Assembly (NCBI GenBank): GCA_022360535.1
Contig: JAKSCP010000466.1
Coordinates: 1-6,008, forward strand
Reading direction: 5' to 3'
DNA: 6,008 nucleotides
DNA from: Pseudomonadales bacterium
GTDB taxonomy: Bacteria > Pseudomonadota > Gammaproteobacteria > Pseudomonadales > Pseudohongiellaceae
Under the pieces are notes generated by a model that worked only from the letters and a program-made list of their open reading frames with translations, did no database searches and was not told the DNA's origin. Made by a program: the position numbers and the translations under genes. Positions 5,786 through 6,008 of the stretch are shown here, piece by piece. Position 1 is the stretch's first letter, and each line of letters starts with the position of its first letter.

Positions 5786-6008
5786 ATGTCAGCGCTAACT
5801 GACAACCTAAATATAGCGTCAAATGACGCATTGATGACACCGCAGTCTCTCAAGCATGAACTACCCCTTGAAGGCACTGCCTTGCAAACAGTTCAACAAG
5901 CTCGTGAAACGATCTTTTCGATTCTGGATCGCAAAGACCCCCGTTTGTTTGTCGTGGTTGGCCCCTGCTCCATTCACGATGTGGACGCAGCAATGGATTA
6001 TGCCCAAC
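5786..6008 (+). CDS. aroG: 3-deoxy-7-phosphoheptulonate (DAHP) synthase, N-terminal part (3' end outside window)
   Basis: Class I DAHP synthase of the AroF/AroG/AroH type. It condenses phosphoenolpyruvate with erythrose 4-phosphate, the first step of the shikimate pathway to aromatic amino acids. The first 74 residues are visible and the frame is open at the right edge. The hallmark VVVGPCSIHD is present. Its Cys61 falls at the same position as the metal-ligand Cys61 of E. coli AroG with no gaps from the start codon, which supports the ATG at 5786. AGGA (5772-5775) lies 10 bases upstream. The N-terminal arm that carries feedback control in this family is present, but it does not show which aromatic amino acid inhibits the enzyme. 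The symbol is therefore a choice among aroF, aroG and aroH. It is transcribed away from the carboxypeptidase gene. Confidence 0.94.
   Translation, partial: MSALTDNLNIASNDALMTPQSLKHELPLEGTALQTVQQARETIFSILDRKDPRLFVVVGPCSIHDVDAAMDYAQ

Overview
The window looks like ordinary gammaproteobacterial chromosome. Base composition is about half G+C. Five protein genes alternate in strand with tight convergent and divergent junctions, and all closely resemble gammaproteobacterial families. The adjacency of a TolC-type outer-membrane channel and a divergent thiC resembles the arrangement I recall in Pseudomonas (opmH next to thiC). I cannot name a genus. There are no signs of mobile elements, CRISPR, tRNA or rRNA.

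Layout: (1) bases 1-641, plus strand, hold the C-terminal part of an OvoA-type methyltransferase (ovothiol biosynthesis), cut by the left edge. (2) A long perfect hairpin at 662-697 serves as a bidirectional terminator. (3) 721-2118, minus strand, encodes a TolC family outer-membrane efflux/secretion protein with a signal peptide. Its near-consensus sigma-70 promoter lies at 2209-2237. (4) A 478-bp divergent spacer (2119-2596) holds that promoter, a sigma-54-like site (2362-2378), an inverted repeat (2388-2403) and a leader with only a degraded resemblance to a TPP riboswitch. (5) 2597-4480, plus strand, is thiC. (6) A hairpin at 4497-4518 ends thiC and overlaps the last codons of the next gene. 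(7) 4502-5638, minus strand, is an M14 zinc carboxypeptidase of the bacterial 'cytosolic carboxypeptidase' type. (8) A 147-bp divergent spacer follows. (9) 5786-6008, plus strand, is the start of a class I DAHP synthase (AroF/G/H type), cut by the right edge.

The genes do not form one pathway or operon. They are five single transcription units: ovothiol methylation, export across the outer membrane, thiamine pyrimidine synthesis, peptide trimming, and entry to aromatic amino acid synthesis. I found no convincing novel system. The most interesting part is the regulatory DNA between tolC and thiC, where thiC lacks a recognisable intact THI-box.
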